Origin: Actinomycetes bacterium
GTDB taxonomy: Bacteria > Actinomycetota > Acidimicrobiia > Acidimicrobiales > SZUA-35
Direction of reading: 5' to 3'
Assembly: GCA_024227975.1 (NCBI GenBank)
Contig: JAAETV010000267.1
Span: 1 to 22,844 of the forward strand
DNA length: 22,844 nt
Numbering within the stretch: the first letter of the stretch is position 1; each line of letters starts with the position of its first letter. The notes beneath the pieces were generated by a model that had not been told where the DNA came from, searched no databases, and worked only from the letters and a program-made list of their open reading frames with translations. Shown piece by piece: positions 15,724 to 22,505 of this stretch. Position numbers and translations under genes: made by a program.

Positions 15724-16133
15724 CCGTAGGCCACGGCCGGGTCGGGGAATGGGACTCGTTCGAGCATCCGAATCTTGGGGCAGCCGACAGTTCGGCCCTC
15801 GTCGCAACGAGGACACGAGTAGTTGTCGCCCGGATCTCGCCAAAGGGGACCCCCACAGCCCTCGCAGCGGTCGGCGAAGATATTGCACTCCACCATCTCG
15901 AGCCGCTTGGAACTGAGGGGACAACCACGGCCATGGCACACGACCCACTCAGGGTCGAGCACAATGGCGTCAAGTGGGCACTTCGGCAGGCAATCCGCGC
16001 ATGCATCGCACCGATAGGGGTCGATTTCGAACAGCCCCAGGAACGAGTCGGTCTTGTAGAGGGCGCCATTGGGGCACGAGTAGTCGCACGCACCGCATCC
16101 AATGCACGCCTCTTCCAAGACCTTGTATGTCAC
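15714..16133 (-). CDS. Two-[4Fe-4S] ferredoxin with Cys-rich zinc-ribbon-like tail
   Basis: This is a 139-residue iron-sulfur protein. Residues 1-56 form a bacterial 2[4Fe-4S] ferredoxin: CIGCGACDYSCP (Cys10, 13, 16, 20) and CDACADCLPKCP (Cys42, 45, 48, 52). The remaining 80 residues carry eight more Cys (66, 71, 83, 90, 93, 107, 110, 118) in CHGRGC, CEGCG and CPRC patterns, suggesting one or two zinc ribbons or another metal site. It is the last gene of the diiron operon; its ATG overlaps the preceding stop by four bases. By inference it is the electron donor for the diiron protein encoded first in the operon. Confidence 0.9.
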   Translation of the reverse strand: MTYKVLEEACIGCGACDYSCPNGALYKTDSFLGLFEIDPYRCDACADCLPKCPLDAIVLDPEWVVCHGRGCPLSSKRLEMVECNIFADRCEGCGGPLWRDPGDNYSCPRCDEGRTVGCPKIRMLERVPFPDPAVAYGQP

Positions 16134-16345
16134 GAGGTTGGCATACCGCCATAGTCGTTCTGGGGGTGCATGTGTCGCAGCTCACCCATGCAGTCGTGGT
16201 GGACCCAGGGGGCGACATCGACTCGCTCAGAGCAAGTGCGGTGCTCATAGCTATCGGTTTCGTCGCTCCACTGCCAGTAGCCATAGGCCAAGTCGAGGAT
16301 GCGGGTCACCGGGGAACCGCAGTTTGGGCAATCAGGCACTGGCAT
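16130..16345 (-). CDS. Small Cys/His-rich (zinc-ribbon-like) protein
   Basis: This 71-residue protein has a CPNC knuckle (Cys6, Cys9) and a second possible half made of Cys38, His49/His50, Cys52, His58 and His60. It is rich in Trp and Tyr (YGYWQWSDETDSYEH). The start ATG 16345 has GGAGG six bases upstream. It overlaps the SCP2-like gene by 14 bases and the ferredoxin gene by four, so it is very likely real despite its length. I know no family for it; a metal-binding accessory, chaperone or electron-transfer rubredoxin-like role are possibilities, but only one clear CxxC is present, so rubredoxin itself is unlikely. Confidence 0.8.
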   Translation of the reverse strand: MPVPDCPNCGSPVTRILDLAYGYWQWSDETDSYEHRTCSERVDVAPWVHHDCMGELRHMHPQNDYGGMPTS

Positions 16346-16787
16346 CGCTGCCCTCCTTGGTCAAGACACCGGCAGCAGCATCGAAGAACTCCTGCAGGGT
16401 CTGGTTGAATCGGTGGAATTTGTCCCAGCCCATCGGATCACTGGCGTGAAGCTGGAGCCGCTGGCCCATGATTGTGAGGGTGTTCAATGTCCACTCCCCC
16501 GTTGCCTGACCTTCGGCAACGATATGAGCGAACAGAGCCTCCCAATCCTCGAGGTCGCCCTCGAGCCAGCAGTCTGCTCCAGCTTCGTCCCCCTCATTGA
16601 TCTTCGCCACCGTCTCACAGGTGATCCCGCTGAAGCCGAGCAGCAGTCGGAACGGCTCCTGGTCACCCCTTCGCATCACGAGGGCGAGATCCATATCGAT
16701 ATCGCCTAGCAGTTCGTAGTGAACCGGATCGCCGTTCATCTCGACAGCGAGTCGATCGAAGAGCTCGACATCGTCGACGCCCATCAT
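16332..16787 (-). CDS. SCP2-like (sterol-carrier fold) small protein
   Basis: This 151-residue protein resembles the SCP2 lipid-binding fold. It has an early beta segment DMDLALVMRRGDQEPFRLLLGF, then a stretch with ADCWLEGDLEDWEALFAHIVAEG (about 76-98) where SCP2 proteins have the 'DWxAL' helix, then TLNTLTIMGQRLQLHASDPMGW, and an amphipathic C-terminal helix. The fold call is by pattern only. It starts at a tandem ATG-ATG after GGGGAGGGG; the first ATG overlaps the diiron gene's stop by four bases. In this context it may present a hydrophobic or CoA-linked substrate to the diiron enzyme, which is inference. Confidence 0.6.
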   Translation of the reverse strand: MMGVDDVELFDRLAVEMNGDPVHYELLGDIDMDLALVMRRGDQEPFRLLLGFSGITCETVAKINEGDEAGADCWLEGDLEDWEALFAHIVAEGQATGEWTLNTLTIMGQRLQLHASDPMGWDKFHRFNQTLQEFFDAAAGVLTKEGSDASA

Positions 16788-17929
16788 GCCCCTCCCCCGG
16801 CGGCGGTCGCAGCCGGTGCCTTCAGTCCTGCTCCTGCTCGTATCTGCTCGATGTCGATACCAAGCTCCTCCAACGGGAGCTTGGTCTTCTCGAGCCGGCT
16901 GATTCCAGCCCGCTCGCAGCGAGCCAGGTATGAAGTGAACTGGTTTGCCGACAGGCGACGCTGAAGGGGGAACCCGACCTCTTCGACCTTGTCGGCCCCG
17001 CCGGCCAACAGGAGGGCGACAGCGGTCGACAGGTCGGGCGAGCGACCGAGCGCCACCATGGCTCCCTCACCATGGTCGAGCGCTTCATGGATTTCATCAG
17101 CAACATCGGGGTCGGCCTCGACCGCGTGGCGGATGTGGAGGGTGCCGTAGGCAACGTGACGAGCCTCATCCTGCATGGTCATGCGGAAGATGCGCTTCTC
17201 GACCTCGGTGGGGGCAATGGCCTCGCCCTGGCGGAAAAGGTCGAGGATGAAGCCTTCACCCAATAGATGCAACAGGGCCGTGGCCTGGGTGTAGGTCTTG
17301 GCCTCGATGATCGTCCGGAGGAGGGTCTCGGTACCGGCCCGGGACATGAGGAGGCCGCCGCCATTGGCCAGGGCTCGCTTGCGGAACACCTCGGAGTGAC
17401 GGGCCTCGTCCATGATCTGGGTGCAGAGGAACATCTTGGCTTCGAGGAACTCATGGTTCATCCGCCACATCCACTTGGCCGGCAGGTCGGAGGCGATCAT
17501 CTCGATCTCCGAGAGGGTCGTGCACAGCTGGCAGATGGCGTGCTCGATGTCGGACGGTAGCTCCTGCAGGTCGCCCCACGGGATATCCCTGGTCGCTGAC
17601 CACTGGCGGGCGACAGCTTCCTCGTAGAGCTCGGTGACGTTCGAGGCCCAGACATCGCTCTTTCGGTTGAGGATGTAGCCCATGTCGGGCGTCTCGTCGT
17701 CGATATCGGCGCCACGAGCAGCCATGGCCCGGTGGACAGGGTGCTCAGGGATGTCGCCGTAAGTACCGACGGCGATGTCCATCATCGTCAAGCCCCGTGC
17801 GCTCGGCTTGGGGTGGATGCCCCACTCGCTCTTGTGACCTGCCAACCAGGCCCAGTCGAGACTAGCTCCGTTGGGGGCAGTGTCTGGCAGGTCTGGATAG
17901 AGGTCCAGGACTTGTTGGGAAATGGCCAT
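16784..17929 (-). CDS. Ferritin-like diiron protein (putative oxygenase or desaturase)
   Basis: This 381-residue helical protein has a complete ferritin-like carboxylate diiron ligand set: Glu143 (LSEIEMIASDLPAKW), Glu175-x-x-His178 (MDEARHSEVF), Glu225 (LLGEGFILDLF) and Glu255-x-x-His258 (QDEARHVAYG). Glu-to-ExxH spacings of about 32 and 30 residues match R2, R2lox and AurF-type enzymes. The conserved WSATRDIPW (110-118) is distinctive of this actinobacterial subgroup as I recall it. ATG 17929 is chosen because GAGGAG (17937-17942) lies seven bases upstream; an in-frame extension to 17995 is unlikely. It heads an operon that ends with a ferredoxin, so O2 activation fed by that ferredoxin is likely. 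The substrate is unknown. Confidence 0.85.
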   Translation of the reverse strand: MAISQQVLDLYPDLPDTAPNGASLDWAWLAGHKSEWGIHPKPSARGLTMMDIAVGTYGDIPEHPVHRAMAARGADIDDETPDMGYILNRKSDVWASNVTELYEEAVARQWSATRDIPWGDLQELPSDIEHAICQLCTTLSEIEMIASDLPAKWMWRMNHEFLEAKMFLCTQIMDEARHSEVFRKRALANGGGLLMSRAGTETLLRTIIEAKTYTQATALLHLLGEGFILDLFRQGEAIAPTEVEKRIFRMTMQDEARHVAYGTLHIRHAVEADPDVADEIHEALDHGEGAMVALGRSPDLSTAVALLLAGGADKVEEVGFPLQRRLSANQFTSYLARCERAGISRLEKTKLPLEELGIDIEQIRAGAGLKAPAATAAGGGA

Positions 17930-17964
17930 TACCGAACTCCTCGATTCACCACTGGGGCAAGGAT

Positions 17965-17980
17965 TTACCTGACAACGTAA
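17965..17980. promoter_or_regulatory. Candidate operator (TTAC-N8-GTAA) in a divergent promoter region
   Basis: TTACCTGACAACGTAA is an imperfect inverted repeat, with TTAC and GTAA arms, in an A/T-rich island (about 17961-18001) between the diiron operon and the divergent acyl-CoA dehydrogenase. Such sites suit a dimeric repressor of the TetR type. The 169-base region may hold both promoters; CTGACA (17969-17974) resembles a plus-strand -35. Confidence 0.35.
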
Positions 17981-18001
17981 GATTTGATTGGGCAAATATT
18001 A

Positions 18002-18021
18002 CCAGGGCCGAAGGTCCCTGG
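18002..18021. promoter_or_regulatory. Stem-loop upstream of the acyl-CoA dehydrogenase gene
   Basis: CCAGGG (18002-18007) and CCCTGG (18016-18021) are perfect arms; two further C-G pairs form if one T is bulged, leaving a GAA loop. It could be an operator or a leader hairpin of the gene at 18099. Confidence 0.35.
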
Positions 18022-18098
18022 CGAATAGCAATGAACTCCATAACGATGACGACGATCCCGGGCTCAGCTGGAGTGCCGGCTGACACAAGGGGTGTGCC

Positions 18099-19355
18099 AT
18101 GGCGATGAAGGTCGAGCCGATTCCAACGGTCTCCGATCGGATCAACGAGATCCGGGGGTTGACGGCGAGGATCGTCAACGAGGAGATCCTGCCCAACGAA
18201 AACATGATCTGGGCCTCCCGAGTCGAAGGCCAGACACTGACCGACGCCGATCGGCGCGAGGCCCGGGCGCTGAGGGAAGGGATCAAGGAGAAGGTCCGCC
18301 AGGCCGGGCTGTGGGCGCCCCATCTCCCAGAGGAGTACGGGGGCGCCGGGCTCAACTTCTTGGAGCACGCCTACATGAACGAGGTGCTGGCCTACGCCGT
18401 CGGGGCCGCTCGCTTGTTCGGAGTGGTTGCCCCCAATTCAGGCAACCAGTCGATCCTGGTCAAGTACGGCACTCCCGAACAAAAGGAGAAGTGGCTCATC
18501 CCGTCCCTCGAAGGGAAGATGGAGTCCGGCTTCTCCATGACCGAGCCCGATGTCGCCGGGTCCGACCCCCGCTCGCTGCAGACGACGGCGATCCGTGACG
18601 GCGAAGAGTGGGTCATCAACGGTCACAAGTGGTTCACCTCGAATGGACTGGCCGCCGACTTCCTCATCGTCATGTGCAAGACCGAAGACCCAGAGGGGGG
18701 CGAGAACTCCAACACCCGCATGACCCAGATCATCGTGCCGACCGATACGCCGGGGGTGAATATCGTCAGAGGGCTCAACGTGTGGGGCCGCTCCAGTGAT
18801 CACTGCGAGATCATCTACGACGATGTGCGGGTTCCGGTCGAGAATCAGCTCGGTAGTCGGGGCAGTGGCCACCAGGCCGCCCAGGATCGCCTCGGGGCGG
18901 GGCGGGTCTACCACTGTATGAACTCCATCGGACAGATGTGGCGGGCCTTCGATCTGATGATCGAGCGATCAATGAGCCGTGAGGTCCACGGCGGGCTGCT
19001 TCGGACCAAGCAATTCGTGCAGGGTTTCATCGCCGACTCCTATATCGACATCCAATCGGCCCGCCTCATGACGATCCACTGTGCCGAGAAGATGGAGAGT
19101 GGTTTGAGCGACGCCCGAACCGACATCTCTGCCATCAAGGTGTTCGTACCCGAGGCCTACCAGCGAGTCGTCGACAGGGCCATCCAGGTTTGGGGAGGCG
19201 CCGGAGTTACCGGCGACCTGCCCCTTGCCAGCATGTACATCGGGGCCAGGACCCTACGCCTGGCCGACGGACCAGACGAGGTTCACAAGATCCTGATCGC
19301 CAAGAACATCCTCAGCCGCTACAGCGGCGGCGACGGTTGGGACTTCGGTAACTAG
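18099..19355 (+). CDS. Acyl-CoA dehydrogenase (ACAD10/11-like subgroup)
   Basis: This 418-residue FAD enzyme introduces an alpha-beta double bond in an acyl-CoA. Seen: LPEEYGGAGLNFLEHA (about 76-91), the FAD/substrate segment GFSMTEPDVAGSDP, GHKWFTSNGLAADFLIVM, the NVWGRSSDHCEIIYDDVRVP region, and a C-terminal WGGAGVTGDLPLASMYIGAR followed by LADGPDEVH. By family knowledge the Asp/Glu of GPDEVH is the catalytic position in ACAD10/11-like proteins. ATG 18099 follows an AAGGGG six bases upstream. Chain length and branching of the substrate are unknown. It is divergent from the diiron operon, consistent with shared lipid metabolism. Its TAG stop is in the loop of the first repeat hairpin. Confidence 0.93.
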   Translation: MAMKVEPIPTVSDRINEIRGLTARIVNEEILPNENMIWASRVEGQTLTDADRREARALREGIKEKVRQAGLWAPHLPEEYGGAGLNFLEHAYMNEVLAYAVGAARLFGVVAPNSGNQSILVKYGTPEQKEKWLIPSLEGKMESGFSMTEPDVAGSDPRSLQTTAIRDGEEWVINGHKWFTSNGLAADFLIVMCKTEDPEGGENSNTRMTQIIVPTDTPGVNIVRGLNVWGRSSDHCEIIYDDVRVPVENQLGSRGSGHQAAQDRLGAGRVYHCMNSIGQMWRAFDLMIERSMSREVHGGLLRTKQFVQGFIADSYIDIQSARLMTIHCAEKMESGLSDARTDISAIKVFVPEAYQRVVDRAIQVWGGAGVTGDLPLASMYIGARTLRLADGPDEVHKILIAKNILSRYSGGDGWDFGN

Positions 19356-19364
19356 TTGCCGAAG
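19343..19364 (+). terminator. Hairpin with the stop codon in its loop
   Basis: CTTCGGTAA (19343-19351) pairs with TTGCCGAAG (19356-19364), nine base pairs with one G-T wobble, around a CTAG loop whose TAG (19353-19355) is the acyl-CoA dehydrogenase stop. It is the first unit of a repeat array and may act as a terminator in both directions. No T-run is present. Confidence 0.5.
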
Positions 19365-19427
19365 CCACAACACAGCGGTAACTAGTTACCGAAGCCACAA
19401 CACAGCGGTAACTAGTTGCCGAAGCCA
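19346..19427. repeat. Tandem 30-bp palindrome-containing repeat (2.7 copies)
   Basis: Units start at 19346, 19376 and 19406; the last is cut at about 19427. Each opens with a 16-bp near-palindrome, CGGTAACTAGTTGCCG in units 1 and 3 and the perfect CGGTAACTAGTTACCG in unit 2, followed by a spacer gaagccacaacacag. Unit 2 differs from unit 1 by one base. The array fills most of the 106-base convergent gap 19356-19461 and begins inside the last codons of the acyl-CoA dehydrogenase gene. Confidence 0.9.
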
Positions 19428-19461
19428 TCCTTGTTCATTGGCCCGCCGCCCTCGGCCCCGG

Positions 19462-20595
19462 CTAGGCCCCGAAGACGCGGTCGAGGATGGTGTCGAGGCG
19501 CGCAACGCTGGCGTCGACGTCGTAGAGCTTGTCCAGGCCGAACAGGCCGATACGGAAGCTCTTGTAGTCGGGGCCTTCATCGCACTGGAGGGGTACGCCA
19601 GCCGCGATCTGGGCTCCTGCGGCCACAAAGGACTTGCCGGTGGCGATGTCGGGATCAGCGGTGAAGCACACGACGACACCTGGGGCCCCGAACCCGGTAG
19701 CTGCTACCGAGGTGATGCCACGGCGGGCCAGGGAGGCCCGAACCCGGTCCCCTTGCTCCCACTGAGCCTTCTCCAAGCGGTCGAACCCATAGTTCCGGGT
19801 CTCGGTCATGGTGTCACGGAAGGCTCGCAGGGCATCGGTGGGCATGGTGGCGTGGTAGGCATGACCGCCGGCTTCGTAGGCTTCCATGATCGACAGCCAC
19901 TTGCCGAGGTCGGCGGCGAAGCTGGTCGACTGGCTCCCCTTGACCCCTTCGATCGCCCGGTCATTCATCATGACCAGACCCGCCGAGGGGGAGGCCGACC
20001 AGCCCTTCTGCGGCGCCGACAACAAGACGTCGATCCCGCTCCGTTCCATGTCGACCCAGGCACAGCCCGAGGCAATGCAGTCGAGGACGAACAACCCACC
20101 GACGGCGTGGGTGGCGTCGGCCACGGCCCGGAGGTAGTCATCGGGCAGGATCATGCCCGCCGAGGTCTCGACATGGGCCGCGAACACGACGGCGGGCGCT
20201 TCGGACGCGATCGTGGCCACCACCTCGTCGACGGGGGCCGGGGTAAATGGTGCCTGGATCCCCTCACCAGCTCTGCGGGCCTTCAACACCGTCTCGGCGG
20301 CTGGGATCTGTCCTGTCTCGAAGATCTGGGTCCAGCGGTATGAGAAGAGCCCGTTGCGGATGACCAAGACCTTCTTGTCGGTAGCCAGCTGGCGGGCCAC
20401 GGCTTCCATGGCATAGGTCCCGCCGCCGGGTACAACGGCTACCCCTGATGCCGAGTACACCTCCTTCAGGGTCGACGAGATATCTCGCATGACCTGTTGG
20501 AAGCTGCCACTCATATGGTTCAGCGAGCGGTCGGTGAACACCACCGAGAACTCGAGCATGCCGCCGGGATCGATCTCGTCTCGCAAAGCTGCCAC
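19462..20595 (-). CDS. Class V PLP-dependent aminotransferase (alanine-glyoxylate-type)
   Basis: This roughly 377-residue fold-type I PLP enzyme belongs to the aminotransferase class V / serine-pyruvate and alanine-glyoxylate group. Seen: VVPGGGTYAMEAVARQL for PLP phosphate binding, VIRNGLFSYRWTQIFE, AAHVETSAGM, a beta-strand Asp in LFVLDCIASG that would contact the pyridine nitrogen, and SAPQKGWSASPSAGLVMMN, where Lys197 (counted from this start) is the likely PLP-binding lysine. I chose GTG 20595, eight bases after AAGGAG; GTG 20604 is in frame but would overlap that AAGGAG. It follows the lipoprotein gene by a short gap and may be cotranscribed. The amino donor is not determinable. Confidence 0.88.
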   Translation of the reverse strand: MAALRDEIDPGGMLEFSVVFTDRSLNHMSGSFQQVMRDISSTLKEVYSASGVAVVPGGGTYAMEAVARQLATDKKVLVIRNGLFSYRWTQIFETGQIPAAETVLKARRAGEGIQAPFTPAPVDEVVATIASEAPAVVFAAHVETSAGMILPDDYLRAVADATHAVGGLFVLDCIASGCAWVDMERSGIDVLLSAPQKGWSASPSAGLVMMNDRAIEGVKGSQSTSFAADLGKWLSIMEAYEAGGHAYHATMPTDALRAFRDTMTETRNYGFDRLEKAQWEQGDRVRASLARRGITSVAATGFGAPGVVVCFTADPDIATGKSFVAAGAQIAAGVPLQCDEGPDYKSFRIGLFGLDKLYDVDASVARLDTILDRVFGA

Positions 20596-20655
20596 CGCTA
20601 CCACTCCTTTGTTCGGTTGTCGTTCGCCATCTCTGCCCGCCTGGGCTCGGCTGGA

Positions 20656-21348
20656 TCAGCCGACGCGGGTCCATTGGGTCGGAAGACGGACGGCGGGGTT
20701 AGTAGGGGCAATCTCGAGCTGGTCGCCACTACAGGTGAAGTTCACCGACGCCTGATCACCCTCAACCGGACCGGGGATATCGGGGAACGGAAAACCGTCG
20801 ATTGCCACATCAAAGGTGTAGCTGACTGTGGTGTAGGTCAGCAGATCACCCTCGACCACCCAGTCAACGACAAAAAGTCCATCCATTATCGCTTCGAGCC
20901 GACCGAGATCGGGATGGTCTCCCGAGACCGTGGCCTGAGTCACGAAGTCGGCGGTCATGTCGGCCCGGAAGTCGGCCGTCATCTGACCGGCCTCCAGGGT
21001 CGGGTCGATGCCGGGGATGGCGGCCAGGTTCGCTGTGATCTGTTCCTCGAAGTCATCTCGTGACGCCTCCCAGGAGCCAACGAGGCAGTCAGCACCACCG
21101 CCGGAGCTGCCCCCGGAGCCGTCGGCCGTGGCTTCGCTCGTCTCAGAGGTATCGGCCTCGGTGGTCTCGACCTCGGTGGTCTCGACCCCATCCGATGACG
21201 GATCGCTGGCAGAGTCATCGCTACTCTCACTTCCGTCCGTCGCCGACTCAACGTCGGCGGCTTCAGAGTCAGAGCTCGACCCATCGCCACAGCCAGTGAC
21301 TATCAGGGCGAAAGAAAGGGTGAAAGCAACCAGGATGCGTGATCTCAT
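20656..21348 (-). CDS. Secreted lipoprotein with acidic Ser/Thr/Glu linker
   Basis: This is a 230-residue lipoprotein: a signal peptide MRSRILVAFTLSFALIVTGC with lipidated Cys20, a long acidic Ser/Asp/Glu/Thr linker (about 22-85) containing VETTEVETTEA, and a C-terminal domain (about 87-230) that begins CLVGSWEAS and ends FTCSGDQLEI and PTQWTRVG. The domain has a beta-barrel-like rhythm and one conserved-looking Cys pair, so a lipocalin-like fold is possible but not proven. TAGATT ends nine bases before ATG 21348. A 15-bp sequence is tandemly duplicated at 21156-21185 within the linker, encoding VETTE twice. Cell-envelope location is likely; ligand unknown. Confidence 0.85.
   Translation of the reverse strand: MRSRILVAFTLSFALIVTGCGDGSSSDSEAADVESATDGSESSDDSASDPSSDGVETTEVETTEADTSETSEATADGSGGSSGGGADCLVGSWEASRDDFEEQITANLAAIPGIDPTLEAGQMTADFRADMTADFVTQATVSGDHPDLGRLEAIMDGLFVVDWVVEGDLLTYTTVSYTFDVAIDGFPFPDIPGPVEGDQASVNFTCSGDQLEIAPTNPAVRLPTQWTRVG
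21156..21185. repeat. 15-bp tandem duplication in a lipoprotein linker
   Basis: CCTCGGTGGTCTCGA occurs twice in direct succession (21156-21170, 21171-21185), in frame, expanding the acidic Thr/Glu linker. Confidence 0.85.
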
Positions 21349-21357
21349 GATCCTGCC

Positions 21358-21363
21358 AATCTA
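21358..21363 (-). promoter_or_regulatory. Candidate leaderless -10 (TAGATT) of the lipoprotein gene
   Basis: TAGATT on the minus strand ends nine bases before ATG 21348, in the 53-base gap after the quinone-reductase-like gene. An AGGA close to the ATG could alternatively be a poorly spaced Shine-Dalgarno. Confidence 0.4.
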
Positions 21364-21401
21364 TCCAGTCAACTTCGCTGAGCTAGCGCGGCTCTCCCCC
21401 A

Positions 21402-22376
21402 TCAGGGCTCGATCACGATCTTGCCCAAAGCCTTGCGGTCAATCAGCGAACGTAGTGCTTCGCCCGCTTGCTCCAGCGGGTACCGGCCAGAGACATAAGG
21501 TCGCAATTCGCCCGAGGCTGTCAGATCGATCAGCTCGCGAGAGATCGAGTCGCGCAGTTCCGGATCACGTGCAACCATCGCCCCGAAGAACACCCCAACG
21601 ATCTGGCAGCTCTTGAGCAGTGTCAGGTTGAGGGGGATCGAAGGAATACCGGCCGTGAACCCGATGACCAGGAACCGACCGCCCCAGCCGATGGCCCGGA
21701 GAGCCGATTCGGCATAGTCGCCGCCGACACAGTCGTAGACGACATCGACACCCTTGCCCCCGGTCAGCTCCTTGGCTCGATCTTTCAGGTTCTCCTCGGC
21801 GTAGTTGATTGTCTCGTCGGCGCCGCGCTGGCGGCAGAGGTCGAGCTTCTCCGCACTGGACGCCGCAGCGATGACGCGGGCCCCCATCAGCTTGCCGAGC
21901 TCGACCGCTGAGAGGCCGACACTCCCCCCTGCTCCGAGGATCAGCATGGTCTCCCCCTCCTTCAGCTCACCCCGGTACTTGAGCCCATAGAGGGTGGTGC
22001 CGTAGGCGTAGTTGAGGCCCGTCGACTCGGCGAACTCGACATTGTCGGGCAGGACGCGGGCCCCAGCGGCGGGGACAACGGCCAACTCGGCGAAACCTCC
22101 GACGACACCCAACCCTCCGACGATCCGATCTCCGACGGCCAGGCTGTCCACCCCATCACCCAGGGCGCTGACCACGCCGGCCACCTCACCGCCTGGAATG
22201 TAGGGAGGGGGCGCCTTGAACTGGTACTTGTCTTCGAGCATGAGGGTGTCGGGAAAGGTGACGGCTGATGCCTTGACCTCGACCAATATCTCGCCAGCAC
22301 CGGGCTGAGGATCGTCGAGCTCTTCGACTACCAGATTCTCCGGTGGTCCAAACTCCTTGCAGACAACGGCTCTCAC
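21402..22376 (-). CDS. NADPH:quinone oxidoreductase-like medium-chain reductase (MDR)
   Basis: This 324-residue zinc-free MDR protein is a quinone or enoyl reductase by family. Seen: RAVVCKEFGPPENLVVEEL at the N-terminus, VKASAVTFPDTLMLEDKYQ and PPYIPGGEVAGVV (about 40-70), the cofactor loop GAGGSVGLSAVELGKLMGARVIAAASS, GGKGVDVVYDCVGGDY and RALGKIVIEP... style C-terminus (SLIDRKALGKIVIEP). The Ala-Ser-Ser-Ala-Glu-Lys after beta-2 fits NADPH preference. It lacks the zinc ligands of alcohol dehydrogenases. GTG 22376 follows GAGG seven or more bases upstream and matches the family N-terminus; the frame continues to 22691 but would overlap the aquaporin gene. Substrate is unknown. Confidence 0.9.
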   Translation of the reverse strand: MRAVVCKEFGPPENLVVEELDDPQPGAGEILVEVKASAVTFPDTLMLEDKYQFKAPPPYIPGGEVAGVVSALGDGVDSLAVGDRIVGGLGVVGGFAELAVVPAAGARVLPDNVEFAESTGLNYAYGTTLYGLKYRGELKEGETMLILGAGGSVGLSAVELGKLMGARVIAAASSAEKLDLCRQRGADETINYAEENLKDRAKELTGGKGVDVVYDCVGGDYAESALRAIGWGGRFLVIGFTAGIPSIPLNLTLLKSCQIVGVFFGAMVARDPELRDSISRELIDLTASGELRPYVSGRYPLEQAGEALRSLIDRKALGKIVIEP

Positions 22377-22420
22377 GACGTTTCCTCTCACTGATAACTG
22401 GTCAGGGGCAGTGCTCCTGG

Positions 22421-22426
22421 ACCCTA
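22421..22426 (-). promoter_or_regulatory. Candidate -10 (TAGGGT) of the quinone-reductase-like gene
   Basis: TAGGGT on the minus strand lies 44 bases before GTG 22376, allowing a leader of roughly 35-40 bases with its Shine-Dalgarno. No clear -35 is seen. Confidence 0.35.
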
Positions 22427-22466
22427 GCCGAGGGCTGAGCCTGGGCCCGAGCCGTCGTGAGCGGGA

Positions 22467-22496
22467 TTGGCGAAGGGGGCATACCGCCGATACCTT
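22467..22496 (+). promoter_or_regulatory. Candidate leaderless promoter of the aquaporin gene
   Basis: TTGGCG (22467-22472), an 18-base spacer and TACCTT (22491-22496) end nine bases before ATG 22506. This is the best-formed leaderless promoter in the window. Confidence 0.5.
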
Positions 22497-22505
22497 GCCG
22501 AGGTC

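Noticed and set aside
19346..19427. Possible CRISPR array
   Set aside because: Units are contiguous 30-bp tandem repeats with no unique spacers and only 2.7 copies.
19438..20343. 301-codon plus-strand open frame opposite the aminotransferase
   Set aside because: Antisense shadow of a gene with an intact PLP site.
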